Shown here piece by piece: positions 8,708 through 17,709 of a stretch of 64,000 bases of DNA (positions are counted from its first letter, which is position 1; each line of letters begins with the position of its first letter). The notes under the pieces are model-generated. The model made no database searches and had not been told where the DNA came from. It saw only the letters and a list, made by a program, of their open reading frames with translations. The stretch lies in contig CANFLV010000005.1 of the NCBI GenBank assembly GCA_947448025.1, positions 101,653-165,652 on the forward strand, in the 5' to 3' direction. A program made the position numbers and the translations under genes. Source of the DNA: Oxalobacteraceae bacterium. GTDB lineage: Bacteria > Pseudomonadota > Gammaproteobacteria > Burkholderiales > Burkholderiaceae_D.

Positions 8708-8763
8708 AGGCCTGAAAAAAAATTACAGGCAAACATGCGAGCCTGAAATTTTTTTCCAGGCCT
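8708..8763. repeat. 56-base imperfect palindrome
   Basis: AGGCCTG and CAGGCCT bound two A/T-rich arms (eight As against a matching T run) and an inner GCCTG/CAGGC pair around a short loop. The whole can fold into one long hairpin. It has no coding potential. Confidence 0.75.
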
Positions 8764-8924
8764 CATGCTCGCGCAGATTGGGCATTATTGTCAAAAAAGC
8801 CTTGGGTCGTATTAGCAAAGATGCTGTCTGCGCCAGCGATCAGCATGCAGGTGGGGCGCTAACTTCAAAAGCGTATTTTCGCATCAGGGCAAAGGCTGTC
8901 GGCACCTGCGATCCACAGTCGGTA

Positions 8925-8990
8925 GCGCGCGACGCGAGAAATTCGCCCAAGTTCGCATGGTTACGAGGGCGAATTTCTCGCGTCGTGTGC
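8925..8990. repeat. 66-base palindrome with a perfect 19-bp stem
   Basis: Positions 8930-8948 (CGACGCGAGAAATTCGCCC) are the exact reverse complement of 8967-8985. The stem extends to 24 pairs if two G-T wobbles are allowed, around an 18-base loop. There is no T-tract, so it is not a standard terminator. It lies inside the candidate element. Confidence 0.8.
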
Positions 8991-9072
8991 GGGTTCAATG
9001 AAAGCCGGTCGTGCCTATCGCGCAGGTGGATGCTGAAGCGCGGATTAGGCACCCCGTCCTTTTGCAAGTAGT

Positions 9073-9157
9073 GAAAAAAAGCGTCAGTGATGGGGGGCCG
9101 TCGCCGGAAGGAATGAACACCCTGACTGGAGGTGACGGCCCCCCAGCGCTGATGCGG
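9073..9157 (-). repeat. Structured inverted repeat, right copy
   Basis: This is the inverted copy of 8536-8620, with the same loop and flanking helix and a T7 run when read on the minus strand. The stem differs from the left copy at several positions. Three paired positions changed on both sides: C-G to G-C, G-C to C-G and A-T to G-C. These are compensatory changes that argue for selection on the hairpin. Confidence 0.75.
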
Positions 9158-9162
9158 GTTAG

Positions 9163-9251
9163 CGCAAGAGTAGATCGCAAAAATGAACAGCAGCCCAGCG
9201 AAGATGCATATGATCGCAAGAGTAGATCGCAAAAATGAACAGCAGCCCAGC
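9163..9251. repeat. Direct repeat, 37 bases with a 52-base period
   Basis: Two identical 37-base copies (9163-9199 and 9215-9251) start CGCAAGAGTAGATCGC and end CAGCAGCCCAGC, separated by 15 bases. They lie just outside the right end of the candidate element and look like a recent tandem duplication. Only two copies are present, so this is not a CRISPR array. Bases 9252-9438 hold only the leader of the next gene. Confidence 0.8.
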
Positions 9252-9438
9252 CCAGAACCTCTGCCTGCATGCCTTAATTCCCGCCAAATCCGGTCTTGAC
9301 GATTAAAGCCACTTTAAGCCACGTCGACCAAGCCCGCGAAAGCGTTCCGATATACTGAACGACGTTTCATTTTTTGTTGCCCCTGACGAAATTACCTCCT
9401 ACAATGGCTGCAGAAAATCGCATCCCCTGGAGACCTAC

Positions 9439-10299
9439 ATGTCCACGCTTCCCCGCCTCAATGGCATCATTCGCGCACTAGAATCCGGCAAGCCGTCCTT
9501 CACCCTGTTCGCGCCCTGCGAAGTCGAAACCGCGGTCGAGCTGCAAGGTTCGAAATACGATGGCATCGTCTTCGAAGGTGAGCATCGTGGCTGGGACATC
9601 AAGGCTCTGCGCGACAGTATGCAATTCCTTCTCAACCGTGGCTTGATCGCTAAATCCGGTTCGGTCGCACCGTCAGTGACGCCCACGGCGCGCATCCCTG
9701 CCAATGGCGTCGAGATGAACCAGTTCCTCGCCAAACAGGCACTCGATGTAGGCTGCTACGGCGTCGTCTTCCCGCACATCAGCACCGTTGAAGAAGCCTA
9801 TAACGCGGTCGCCGCCTGCCGCTATCCGCGCCTGAAAGACAAACCTTTGTACGAGCCGGCCGGCATCCGTGGCGATGGCCCGATGCAGGCCACGCGCTAC
9901 TGGGGCGTGACGCAGCAGGAATACTATGCGCGCGCCGACGTCTGGCCGCTGGCGCCGGAAGGCGAGATTTTCGTAGTGCTGCAAATCGAAGACACACTGG
10001 GCATCGAGAACCTTCCAGACATCCTCAAGAACGTCCCCGGCATTGGCGCCGTGCTGATCGGCGAGGGCGACCTGAGCCAGGAACTCGGCTATGCGCGCCA
10101 GACCGAACACAAGGTCGTGCTCGATGCGATGGCACAGGTCGTGTCAATTTGCAAACAGCATGATGTCATCGTCGGCCATCCGCATGTGACGACATCCAAC
10201 ATCGAGCGCGTACTGGCGGAAGGCTACCGCTACCTGATGTGCGCCGCACCGCGCAGCTTCGCCACGCTCGACAACGCGCGCACGCACGCCGGCCGCTAA
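9439..10299 (+). CDS. HpcH/HpaI-family aldolase
   Basis: A 286-residue class II (metal-dependent) aldolase/citrate-lyase-like TIM barrel. Recognisable blocks are YDGIVFEGEHRGWD, CYGVVFPHISTVEEA, the metal-binding E in FVVLQIEDTLGIEN and VPGIGAVLIGEGDLSQELG. Such enzymes cleave 4-hydroxy-2-oxo acids to pyruvate or oxaloacetate plus an aldehyde or keto acid. In this cluster it could take the product of the LigJ-like hydratase, a job usually done by an RraA-type aldolase. That assignment is inference. The ATG follows CTGGAGACCTAC. It starts the second operon block after the structured spacer. Confidence 0.88.
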   Translation: MSTLPRLNGIIRALESGKPSFTLFAPCEVETAVELQGSKYDGIVFEGEHRGWDIKALRDSMQFLLNRGLIAKSGSVAPSVTPTARIPANGVEMNQFLAKQALDVGCYGVVFPHISTVEEAYNAVAACRYPRLKDKPLYEPAGIRGDGPMQATRYWGVTQQEYYARADVWPLAPEGEIFVVLQIEDTLGIENLPDILKNVPGIGAVLIGEGDLSQELGYARQTEHKVVLDAMAQVVSICKQHDVIVGHPHVTTSNIERVLAEGYRYLMCAAPRSFATLDNARTHAGR

Positions 10300-10337
10300 A
10301 CCGCATTTCTGAATACGACAATTTAAGGAGCACGACC

Positions 10338-11444
10338 ATGGAAAAAGTACTCGCCGCCGTCAAGACCGGCCCAAGCAAGATTGAGATTCAGGAATTCCCG
10401 ATGCCGGATGTGCCCGTCGATGGCGCCCTGCTGAAAGTCGAAGTCGCCGGCATTTGCGGCACCGACGTCAAGATGTACAAGCAGCCGCTGGCCAAAGGCC
10501 CGGTCATCATGGGTCACGAAAACATCGGCTACATCGCCAAGGCCGGCCGCGAATTCACTGCGCGCAAGGGCTTCAAGGAAGGCGACCTCGTCTTTGTCGA
10601 ACATTATGTCGGCTGCTTCCAGTGCGAGTGGTGCCATAAAGGCGAATACCGCCATTGCGAGAACACCGACTGGCGCGACAATCCGAACGGCATCCGTTAC
10701 GGCTACACCTCCTGCGACAAGCCACCGCATCTGTGGGGCGGTTTCGCACAATACGCCTACATGCCATGGAACTCGGTCGTGCATAAAGTCCCGGATGGCG
10801 TCACACCCGAACTCGCCGGACTCGTGACACCAATGGCCAACGGTATCGAATGGTCGCTGTTTGACGGTGAAGTCGGCTACAACAGCGTGGTCCTGATCCA
10901 GGGTCCGGGCCAGCAAGGCTTGTCGCAAACCGTGATTTGTAAGCAAGCTGGCGCCTCCTGCATCATCGTCACCGGTACCTCGAAAGATCTGGCCCGCATG
11001 GAAGTGGCCAAGCTGCTCGGCGCCGATTTCGTCATCGACGTGCAAAAGGAAGATCCACTGGCGCGCATCATGGAAATCACTGCAGGCCGTGGCGTGGACG
11101 TGGTCCTCGACTGCACCGCCGGCGCCGGTACTTTCCCTATCATGCTCGGCATCGAAGCGATGAAGCGCAAGGGCGGCTTGATGGTCGTGCAAGGCGAGAT
11201 GAAGGACTTCCCGAATTTCCCGATCGCGAAAATGACACTGAAGTACATCACGCTCAAAAGCGCCCGTGGCCACAGCTATCGTGCCTGCGAACTCGCCTTG
11301 GCGCAGCTCGCATCCAAGCGTTTCCCGCTCGAGAAAGTCACGACGCACAAGTTCGGTCTCAACGAAGTCGATCTGGCGATCCGCTCGGTCGGCAACGAAG
11401 GCGTGCCAGACGTGATCCATGCGTCGCTGATGCCTTGGCTGTAA
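10338..11444 (+). CDS. Zinc-dependent medium-chain alcohol dehydrogenase
   Basis: A 368-residue MDR-family dehydrogenase. The catalytic zinc site is in [10 protein letters not shown] and GHENIGYI. The structural-zinc lobe is [17 protein letters not shown]. The Rossmann region begins [14 protein letters not shown], with an unusual GPGQQG in place of the common GxGxxG. An upstream in-frame extension exists, but ATG at 10338 behind AAGGAG gives the family start ([17 protein letters not shown]). It would oxidise or reduce a hydroxy or aldehyde intermediate of the pathway with NAD(P). It sits 38 bases after the aldolase. Confidence 0.9.
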   Translation: MEKVLAAVKTGPSKIEIQEFPMPDVPVDGALLKVEVAGICGTDVKMYKQPLAKGPVIMGHENIGYIAKAGREFTARKGFKEGDLVFVEHYVGCFQCEWCHKGEYRHCENTDWRDNPNGIRYGYTSCDKPPHLWGGFAQYAYMPWNSVVHKVPDGVTPELAGLVTPMANGIEWSLFDGEVGYNSVVLIQGPGQQGLSQTVICKQAGASCIIVTGTSKDLARMEVAKLLGADFVIDVQKEDPLARIMEITAGRGVDVVLDCTAGAGTFPIMLGIEAMKRKGGLMVVQGEMKDFPNFPIAKMTLKYITLKSARGHSYRACELALAQLASKRFPLEKVTTHKFGLNEVDLAIRSVGNEGVPDVIHASLMPWL

Positions 11445-11449
11445 ATTCA

Positions 11450-12565
11450 GTGACGACAACGACGGCAGCAGTCGACGGGCATGCGCATGATCAGCGCATC
11501 CCGGTCACGATCCTGACCGGCTACCTCGGTGCCGGCAAGACCACGCTGCTCAACCGCATCCTGTCGGAAGATCATGGTCATCGTTATGCCGTCATCGTCA
11601 ATGAATTTGGCGAGATCGGCATCGACAATGAATTGATCCTCAATACCGATGAAGAATTGTTCGAGATGAACAATGGCTGTATCTGCTGTACGGTGCGCGG
11701 CGATTTGATCCGCACGCTGCATGGCTTGCTGGGAAAAGACCGTCATTTCGATGCGATCATCGTCGAGACGACGGGTCTGGCCGATCCGGGGCCGGTAGTG
11801 CAGACCTTCTTTGTCGATCCGTTTTTGCAAGAGCGCACGATGCTCGATGCGGTCACGACGCTGGTCGACGCAAAGCACATCCTGCTGCGCCTGGCCGACA
11901 GCCGTGAAGCAGTCGAACAAGTCGCTTTTGCCGACCAGATCGTGCTTAACAAGACGGAGCTGGTTACTGCTGCAGAATTGTCCGGCATCGAAGCCCGCCT
12001 GAAAAAAATCAATCCGCTCGCGCCTGTGCATCGCGCGCAGCGTGCCAATGTGGCGCTGTCCGACATCATTGGTCGAGGCGCGTTTTCGCTGGACCGCATC
12101 CTCTTGCTGGAATCGGATTTCCTCGCGCCTGCCGCGCCTGTGCATGTGCACGACGAGCATTGCGGCCATGAGCAAGAGCACGAACATCAGGAACAGCACG
12201 ACCACCACGAGCATCAAGCGCATCAAGAGCATCAAGAGCATCACGACCACCAGCACGACAGTGGCATACGCAGCATTTCCTTTTCCAGCACCGAACCCTT
12301 CGATGCCGAGCGCATCAGCTACTGGCTCAATGCACTGGTAGCGAGCAAGGGCGCCGACATCCTGCGCGCCAAGGGCATCATGGCCATCGCCGGCGACGAC
12401 CGGCGTCTCGTGTTCCAGTCCGTGCACATGCTGCTCGAAGGTGATTACCAGCGCGACTGGCGTAAGGACGAAATCCGCAGCAGCCGCATCGTCTTCATCG
12501 GCCGCAATCTTGACGCGTCTGCGCTGGAGGCTGGTTTTCGCGGCTGCATCGCAATGAAGCAATGA
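11450..12565 (+). CDS. CobW/COG0523-family GTPase with a histidine-rich loop
   Basis: A 371-residue P-loop GTPase. The G1 motif is GYLGAGKTT. The metal-binding [13 protein letters not shown] (CxCC) and the NKTE specificity motif follow. Between about residues 230 and 275 is a very His-rich segment with many HQEH/HDHH units, then the CobW C-terminal domain ([19 protein letters not shown]). These proteins insert or chaperone metals (Zn, Co, Fe). A GTG at 11450 is chosen; a TTG at 11435 would overlap the dehydrogenase, and neither has a strong RBS. In this cluster it could serve a zinc or iron enzyme. The client is unknown. Confidence 0.88.
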   Translation: MTTTTAAVDGHAHDQRIPVTILTGYLGAGKTTLLNRILSEDHGHRYAVIVNEFGEIGIDNELILNTDEELFEMNNGCICCTVRGDLIRTLHGLLGKDRHFDAIIVETTGLADPGPVVQTFFVDPFLQERTMLDAVTTLVDAKHILLRLADSREAVEQVAFADQIVLNKTELVTAAELSGIEARLKKINPLAPVHRAQRANVALSDIIGRGAFSLDRILLLESDFLAPAAPVHVHDEHCGHEQEHEHQEQHDHHEHQAHQEHQEHHDHQHDSGIRSISFSSTEPFDAERISYWLNALVASKGADILRAKGIMAIAGDDRRLVFQSVHMLLEGDYQRDWRKDEIRSSRIVFIGRNLDASALEAGFRGCIAMKQ

Positions 12566-12569
12566 AAGA

Positions 12570-13019
12570 ATGAGCATGGACACAATGATGATGAAAGCGC
12601 CGGTCAGCAATGCCCGCGCCGCCACCGACACGCGGCACCGGATAACGATTCCGAATTCACGCCCGCGCCGCATTCGCCTGGTCGGTCTGGGCAAGGGGGG
12701 CAAGACCATCCTCGATGCGATTGATACCGCAAGCATGAACGATGTGCGCGTCGTCCAGGCGACCAATATCGCCGAAGCGCAGGCGCAGCTGGCGGACGCG
12801 GAAATGATTTTTGCTGTCGCCTGCAGCGGCGACGATTTGGGTCTGGCCGCGTCAGTGAAACATATCGCCCGTGGTTTGAACGTCATGATCACCGGCATCC
12901 TGATCGAGACCGCCGCAGCACAGCCTGAATTGCCGGTCTTGCGCGCTGCATCCGACATGCTGATCGTGTCATCGGATTTGAATTATGTAGCGGACATGCT
13001 GGAACAATTGGGCGCCTGA
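12570..13019 (+). CDS. Small FtsZ/tubulin-like Rossmann protein with degenerate nucleotide loop
   Basis: A 149-residue protein starting four bases after cobW. After a polar N-terminus, RIRLVGLGKGGKTILDAI resembles the first strand and T1 loop of FtsZ. ADAEMIFAVACSGDDLGLAA aligns with the FtsZ ADMVFVTAGMGGGTGTGAA block, and SVKHIARGLNVMITGIL with its next helix and strand. The GGGTGTG tubulin signature is replaced by SGDDLGL, and the C-terminal GTPase-activating domain is missing. It should therefore not polymerise like FtsZ. The fold assignment is inference from these blocks. A partner role with the CobW GTPase is suggested by position only. Confidence 0.7.
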   Translation: MSMDTMMMKAPVSNARAATDTRHRITIPNSRPRRIRLVGLGKGGKTILDAIDTASMNDVRVVQATNIAEAQAQLADAEMIFAVACSGDDLGLAASVKHIARGLNVMITGILIETAAAQPELPVLRAASDMLIVSSDLNYVADMLEQLGA

Positions 13020-13057
13020 ACATGCCGGCGCAATAAGCACAAATTTAGGAGACGACT

Positions 13058-14107
13058 ATGCACAAGACCCTCATGCAAGGCATCATCGCCGCAGTCGCGA
13101 TGGCAGCCGCTTCATTCGCCGCACAGGCCGCCGATGCGATACCCCTGCGCGTGGGCATCACCAGCGCCAGCAGCGATATCGCCTTCTACATCGCCGATAA
13201 AAAAGGCTACTTCAAGCAGGAAGGCCTGAGCGTCACCTTCACGCCGTTTGATTCAGCCGCAAAAATGGTCGCGCCGCTCGGTGCCGGTCATCTCGACGTC
13301 GGTGGCGGCTCGCCCTCGGCCGGTCTGTATAACGCTGTTGACCGCGGCATCGACATCAAGATCGTCGCCGACAAGGGATCAACGCCGCCCGGCTATGGCT
13401 TCCAGCCGCTGTTGGTGCGTAAGGACCTCGTTGACAGCGGCCGCTTCAAGACGCTCAAGGATTTGAAGGGCATGAAAATCGCCGGCAGCGCGCCGGGCAG
13501 TGCTTCGACCTCAACGCTCAATGAAGCCTTGAAAACGGCGGGCCTGAAAACCAGCGATGTCGAGCGCGTCTTCATGGCCTTTCCGCAGCATGTGATGGCG
13601 CTGCAAAACAAGGCCGTCGATGCCGCCATGACGACCGAGCCATCGGCGACCAAGGCCGTACAAAGTGGCGCCGCCGTGCGCGTGATGGGCGACGACATGA
13701 TTTATCCGAACCACCAGCTGGCCGTGGTGCTGTATTCGGGCGCCTTCATCAAGGCGAATCCGGATGCAGCCAAGCGCTTTATGCGCGCCTATCTGCGTGC
13801 AGCGCGCGACTACAACGATGGCCTCAAAGACGGCAAGATCGCCGGCCCGAACGCCAATGAAGTCCTGGCCATCCTGACGGAATACACGAACATCAAGGAC
13901 CCGGCGATTTATCGCTCGATCTCGCCACAGGGAACTAACCCCGACGGCAAGGTGCACGAGCCTAGCCTGAAGAACGATCTGCAATTTTTTAAGGACGAGG
14001 GCCAGGTCACCGGCAAGGTCACTGTTGAGCAGGTGCTCGATACCTCGTTCGTGGAAGCGGCGCTAAAAGAGCTCGGTCCTTACAAAGCCAAGACAGTTAA
14101 AAAGTAA
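13058..14107 (+). CDS. NitT/TauT-type ABC transporter substrate-binding protein (copy 1)
   Basis: A 349-residue exported protein. The signal peptide MHKTLMQGIIAAVAMAAASFAAQA ends near residue 24. The mature protein has the SsuA/TauA-like fold: YIADKKGYFKQEGLSVTF, GHLDVGGGSPSAGLYNA, LKGMKIAGSAPGSAS and the C-terminal DTSFVEAALKELG. It binds an organic acid or sulfonate-like ligand in the periplasm for the permease and ATPase encoded downstream. It is followed by a close paralogue. The ATG is preceded by TAGGAGACGACT. Confidence 0.9.
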   Translation: MHKTLMQGIIAAVAMAAASFAAQAADAIPLRVGITSASSDIAFYIADKKGYFKQEGLSVTFTPFDSAAKMVAPLGAGHLDVGGGSPSAGLYNAVDRGIDIKIVADKGSTPPGYGFQPLLVRKDLVDSGRFKTLKDLKGMKIAGSAPGSASTSTLNEALKTAGLKTSDVERVFMAFPQHVMALQNKAVDAAMTTEPSATKAVQSGAAVRVMGDDMIYPNHQLAVVLYSGAFIKANPDAAKRFMRAYLRAARDYNDGLKDGKIAGPNANEVLAILTEYTNIKDPAIYRSISPQGTNPDGKVHEPSLKNDLQFFKDEGQVTGKVTVEQVLDTSFVEAALKELGPYKAKTVKK

Positions 14108-14156
14108 AAGCCGCAGAAGACGGCCGATTATTCACAAACAGGGTGGAGACAAGAGC

Positions 14157-15218
14157 ATGAAAACATTTAAGTCCGTACTGGCGCTCGCCGCCAGCCTGCT
14201 GTTCGTTAATGGCGCCGCACATGCTGCTGCACCCGTCGCAGTGCGCATCGGCCTGGCCAATGCCAGCAGCGATGTCGGCTTCTTCATTGCCGATAAAAAG
14301 GGCTACTTCAAGCAGGAAGGCCTGGACGTCACTTTCTTCCCGTTCGATTCCGGCGCGAAGATGGTCGCCCCACTAGGTAACGGCCAGCTCGAAGTCGGCG
14401 CCGGCTCGCCTTCAGCCGGTTTGTATAACGCCATTGCGCGCGGGATCGACATCAAGATCGTCGCCGACAAAGGCTCAACGCCGCCCGGCTATGGCTATCA
14501 GCCGCTGCTGGTGCGCAAGGACTTAGTCGACAGCGGCCGCTACAAGACGCTGAAAGATTTGAAGGGCATGAAGATCGCCGGCAGCGCCGTCGGCAGCGCG
14601 TCCACTTCCACGCTGAATGAAGCGCTGAAGACCGCTGGACTGAAGCCTGCCGACGTCGAACGCGTCTTCCTCGGCTTTCCGCAGCATGTGATCGCGCTGC
14701 AGAATAAAGCCGTCGATGCCGCCATGACCACTGAGCCGTCGGCGACCAAAGCCGTGCAAGCCGGTGTGGCTGTGCGCATCATGGGCGATGACGTGATTTA
14801 TCCGAATCACCAGCTGGCCGTGGTGCTGTATTCAGGCGACTTCATCAAGAAAAATCCCGATGCCGCCAAGCGATTCATGCGCGCCTATTTGCGCGCCGTG
14901 CGTGACTATAACGATGGCCTCAAAGACGGCAAGATCGCCGGTCCGAATGCCGATGAAGTCGTCGCCATCCTGACCGAATACACGGCCATCAAGGATGCCG
15001 CGTTGTATCGCACGATCAGTCCGCAAGGCTGCAATCCGGATGGCCATGTGCATGAAGCCAGCCTGAAGAACGACCTCCAGTATTACAAGGATGAAGGCCA
15101 GATCAAGGGCAATGTCACCGTCGATCAGGCGCTCGACAATTCCTTCGTCGAAGCGGCACTGAAAGACCTCGGTCTGTACAAGGCGAAAGCCGCGCCGAAA
15201 ACCACAGTAAAGAAATAG
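14157..15218 (+). CDS. NitT/TauT-type ABC transporter substrate-binding protein (copy 2)
   Basis: A 353-residue exported protein with signal peptide MKTFKSVLALAASLLFVNGAAHA. It is nearly collinear with the preceding binding protein and shares long identical stretches around KGSTPPGYG and DAAMTTEPSATKA. It differs mostly in the leader, the first lobe and a Lys/Ala-rich tail (KAAPKTTVKK). The pair is a tandem gene duplication feeding one transporter. The differences may tune specificity for related ligands. It ends seven bases before the ATPase gene. Confidence 0.9.
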   Translation: MKTFKSVLALAASLLFVNGAAHAAAPVAVRIGLANASSDVGFFIADKKGYFKQEGLDVTFFPFDSGAKMVAPLGNGQLEVGAGSPSAGLYNAIARGIDIKIVADKGSTPPGYGYQPLLVRKDLVDSGRYKTLKDLKGMKIAGSAVGSASTSTLNEALKTAGLKPADVERVFLGFPQHVIALQNKAVDAAMTTEPSATKAVQAGVAVRIMGDDVIYPNHQLAVVLYSGDFIKKNPDAAKRFMRAYLRAVRDYNDGLKDGKIAGPNADEVVAILTEYTAIKDAALYRTISPQGCNPDGHVHEASLKNDLQYYKDEGQIKGNVTVDQALDNSFVEAALKDLGLYKAKAAPKTTVKK

Positions 15219-15225
15219 GAAGCAC

Positions 15226-16062
15226 ATGCAAACGTCCACACTCCAGACGGCAGGCAGCCTCACTGAGGCGCCGGTAAAAATCCGTCTGCGTAACCTCACG
15301 AAGTCCTTCGATACGGCAGGCGGCACGGTCACGGCGCTCGACAATGTCTCGCTCGATATTCCGACCGGCTGCTTCTTCATGATCGTCGGTCCCAGTGGCT
15401 GCGGCAAGACCACGCTGCTGCGTATCCTGGCTGGTCTCGAGTCACCGACTTCGGGCACGGTAGAAGTGACTGCGCCGGCTGCAGACCGGCCCGGTAATTC
15501 CATGGTGTTCCAGGGCGATTCCCTGTTCCCGTGGATGACCGTGTATGAGAATGCTGCCTATGGTTTGACACTGCGTAACCGGCCGAAAGCGGAAATTGAC
15601 GAAGTCGTCGGCCATTACTTGAATCGCACTGGCCTGACGAAATTCGCCAACGCCTACCCGCACCAGCTCTCAGGCGGCATGCGCCAGCGCGTTTCGATCG
15701 CGCGCGCCTTCGCCAACGATCCTGACATTCTCTTGATGGATGAGCCGTTTTCAGCGCTGGACGAACAGAATAAATTACTGCTGCAAGAAGAACTGCTGCG
15801 CATCTGGGAAGAGACGCGCAAGACCGTGCTATTCATTACCCATAGCGTCGATGAAGCTGTCACGCTGGGCGACCGTATCATGGTCATGACGGCGCAGCCA
15901 GGTCAGGCGAAGCAAATTGTCGATGTACCCTTTGCGCGCCCGCGCGATGTGCTGGAACTGCGTTCGCGTCCGGCTTACGGCGAGCTGGTGTATTCCATCT
16001 GGGGTCAACTGCGTGATGAGGTACAACGTGCCCGATCGCAGGATGAAAGGAGTGTCAAATAA
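15226..16062 (+). CDS. NitT/TauT-type ABC transporter ATP-binding protein
   Basis: A 278-residue ATPase of the SsuB/TauB type. Walker A is GPSGCGKTT, the Q-loop follows [13 protein letters not shown], the signature is LSGGMRQR, Walker B is ILLMDEPF and the switch histidine is in FITHSVDEA. It powers uptake through the adjacent permease, with which it overlaps by one base (TAATG). It is the third gene in the binding protein, binding protein, ATPase, permease order. Confidence 0.93.
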   Translation: MQTSTLQTAGSLTEAPVKIRLRNLTKSFDTAGGTVTALDNVSLDIPTGCFFMIVGPSGCGKTTLLRILAGLESPTSGTVEVTAPAADRPGNSMVFQGDSLFPWMTVYENAAYGLTLRNRPKAEIDEVVGHYLNRTGLTKFANAYPHQLSGGMRQRVSIARAFANDPDILLMDEPFSALDEQNKLLLQEELLRIWEETRKTVLFITHSVDEAVTLGDRIMVMTAQPGQAKQIVDVPFARPRDVLELRSRPAYGELVYSIWGQLRDEVQRARSQDERSVK

Positions 16063-16877
16063 TGAGCAGCTTGCCAGTGAGTCATCCCAAGGTTTTACGC
16101 AGCAAGAGTAAAGGCATGAGCGCCAATAACCGCGACCGCCTGATCAGTCTCGCTTCACCCATCATGCTGCTGGTGCTATGGGAAGTGCTGGTGCGCGTGA
16201 GCATACTGGACGCGCGCTTCTTCCCGGCGCCGTCAAAGATTTTCGAAACCTTCGTTGTGCTGGTGCGCGATGGCAGCCTCTGGGCCAATACCTGGGCCAG
16301 CCTGCAGCGCCTGTTCTGGGGTTTTCTGCTCGGCGCGATTCCGGCCCTCATCCTCGGTATCGCGATGGGCTTGAACCGCTCGCTACGTGCCATCGTTGAT
16401 CCATTGATCTCGACGACATATCCGATTCCGAAAAGCGCGATCTTCCCGCTGATTCTGCTGATCTTTGGCCTCGGCGAAGCTTCGAAAATCGTCATGGTCG
16501 CCATCGGCGTGTTCTATCCGGTGCTGATTAATTCAGTCACGGGCGTACTTGAAATTAACAAGATCTACCTCGACGTCGGCCGTAATTTCAAGGCGAGCCG
16601 CTGGCAGACCTTCCGCACGATTGCATTTCCTGGCGCTGTGCCGCATATTATGAGTGGCGTGAAACTTGGCATCGGCATGGGCTTGATCCTGATCGCGATC
16701 GCGGAAATGATCGGCGCCAAGAGTGGCCTTGGCTTCATGATCTGGAATGCCTGGGAAATCCTCTCGGTGGAGACCATGTACGTCGGCTTGATCGTCATCG
16801 CCTTGCTCGGTTTCGTGTTTTCGATGGTGTTGAATGAAGTCGAGCGCGAGATCGTACCCTGGAAGAAGTCACGCTAA
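16062..16877 (+). CDS. NitT/TauT-type ABC transporter permease
   Basis: A 271-residue inner-membrane protein with about six hydrophobic helices after a polar 28-residue N-terminus. The EAA-like coupling segment is IYLDVGRNFKASRWQTFRTI, followed by AFPGAVPHIMSGVKLGIGMG, both typical of SsuC/TauC permeases. Its start overlaps the ATPase stop, implying translational coupling. Together with the two binding proteins it forms an importer for an anionic, probably aromatic-acid-related ligand; the ligand is inferred from context. Confidence 0.92.
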   Translation: MSSLPVSHPKVLRSKSKGMSANNRDRLISLASPIMLLVLWEVLVRVSILDARFFPAPSKIFETFVVLVRDGSLWANTWASLQRLFWGFLLGAIPALILGIAMGLNRSLRAIVDPLISTTYPIPKSAIFPLILLIFGLGEASKIVMVAIGVFYPVLINSVTGVLEINKIYLDVGRNFKASRWQTFRTIAFPGAVPHIMSGVKLGIGMGLILIAIAEMIGAKSGLGFMIWNAWEILSVETMYVGLIVIALLGFVFSMVLNEVEREIVPWKKSR

Positions 16878-16914
16878 AAACAATACGATAAAACTTATAA
16901 AAATTGGAGACATC

Positions 16915-17709
16915 ATGAGCAAAATGAATCGCCGTGGCATGCTGCAAAGCGCCGGCCTGATGGCCGCTGGCGCGCTCGCGGGCTGCGCCTTGCCGGGCGT
17001 GGCAGACAATCGCGTCAAGACACCGTTTGTCGTCGCGCAAACGACCGTGCCTATCGTCGGCAGCGACCAGCAATGGCCAGTGCGTCGCATCTACTGCATC
17101 GGCCGCAATTACGCCGCCCATGCGCGTGAAATGGGCTCGGACCCAACGCGCGAACCGCCATTCTTTTTCCAGAAGCCGACGGATGCGATCCAGTTCGTGA
17201 CACCTGGTCAGACTGCGGACCATACCTACCCGCCGCTGACGAAAAATTATCACTACGAGATCGAACTCGTCGCTGCCATCAACAAGGGTGGCCGTAATAT
17301 TCCGAAAGAAAAAGCGCTAGAGCACGTCTACGGATATGCGATCGGTCTGGACATGACGCGCCGCGATTTGCAGCGTGCGATGGGCGAGGAAAAGAAGCCA
17401 TGGGAAATCGGCAAGAGCTTCGACCAGTCGGCACCGATCGGTCCTATCCATCCTGTGGCGCAGATCGGCCATTTCGAAAAGGGTGCGATCTGGCTCAAGG
17501 TCAATGGCGTGGTCAAACAGACAGCGAACCTGAACCAGATGATCTGGTCCGTCGCCGAGCAGATCGCCAAGCTCTCGGAAGCGTTTGAATTGATGCCGGG
17601 CGATTTGATCTATTCGGGCACGCCTGAAAATGTCGGCCCGGTTGTACGCGGTGACGTCATGGAAGGCCATATCGATGGCCTGCCGCACCTGTCGGTAAAA
17701 GTCGTATGA
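16915..17709 (+). CDS. Fumarylacetoacetate hydrolase-family protein with Tat/lipoprotein leader
   Basis: A 264-residue FAH-family enzyme. The catalytic domain shows RIYCIGRNYAAHAREMG, PPFFFQKPTDAI and the metal-binding acids in HYEIELVAAINKGG and GYAIGLDMTRRDLQ. Unusually it begins MSKMNRRGMLQSAGLMAAG and continues ALAGCALPG, which reads as a twin-arginine signal with a lipobox Cys at about residue 24. FAH hydrolases (fumarylpyruvate, acylpyruvate, oxaloacetate decarboxylase types) normally work in the cytoplasm. This one is predicted to be exported. ATG at 16915 follows TTGGAGACATC. It overlaps the next gene by four bases. Confidence 0.88.
   Translation: MSKMNRRGMLQSAGLMAAGALAGCALPGVADNRVKTPFVVAQTTVPIVGSDQQWPVRRIYCIGRNYAAHAREMGSDPTREPPFFFQKPTDAIQFVTPGQTADHTYPPLTKNYHYEIELVAAINKGGRNIPKEKALEHVYGYAIGLDMTRRDLQRAMGEEKKPWEIGKSFDQSAPIGPIHPVAQIGHFEKGAIWLKVNGVVKQTANLNQMIWSVAEQIAKLSEAFELMPGDLIYSGTPENVGPVVRGDVMEGHIDGLPHLSVKVV

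Larger units (their letters stand above)
8536..9157. mobile_element. Candidate non-coding element with 85-bp inverted ends (MITE-like)
   Basis: The outer 85 bases on each side (8536-8620 and 9073-9157) are inverted copies beginning CCGCATCAGCGCTGG. The interior has no credible gene but contains two further large palindromes (8708-8763, 8925-8990). The overall design is that of a short non-autonomous element with structured terminal inverted repeats, inserted between two catabolic genes. No transposase and no certain target-site duplication are visible. An array of independent palindromic repeats is the main alternative. Confidence 0.45.

Noticed and set aside
9163..9251. Repeats considered as a CRISPR array
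   Set aside because: Only two copies with one 15-base spacer, and no cas genes in the window.
11447..12958. A 503-residue minus-strand frame opposite cobW and the FtsZ-like gene
   Set aside because: Antisense to two genes with recognisable motifs. Its composition (runs of V, L and M from reversed His codons) marks it as a shadow.
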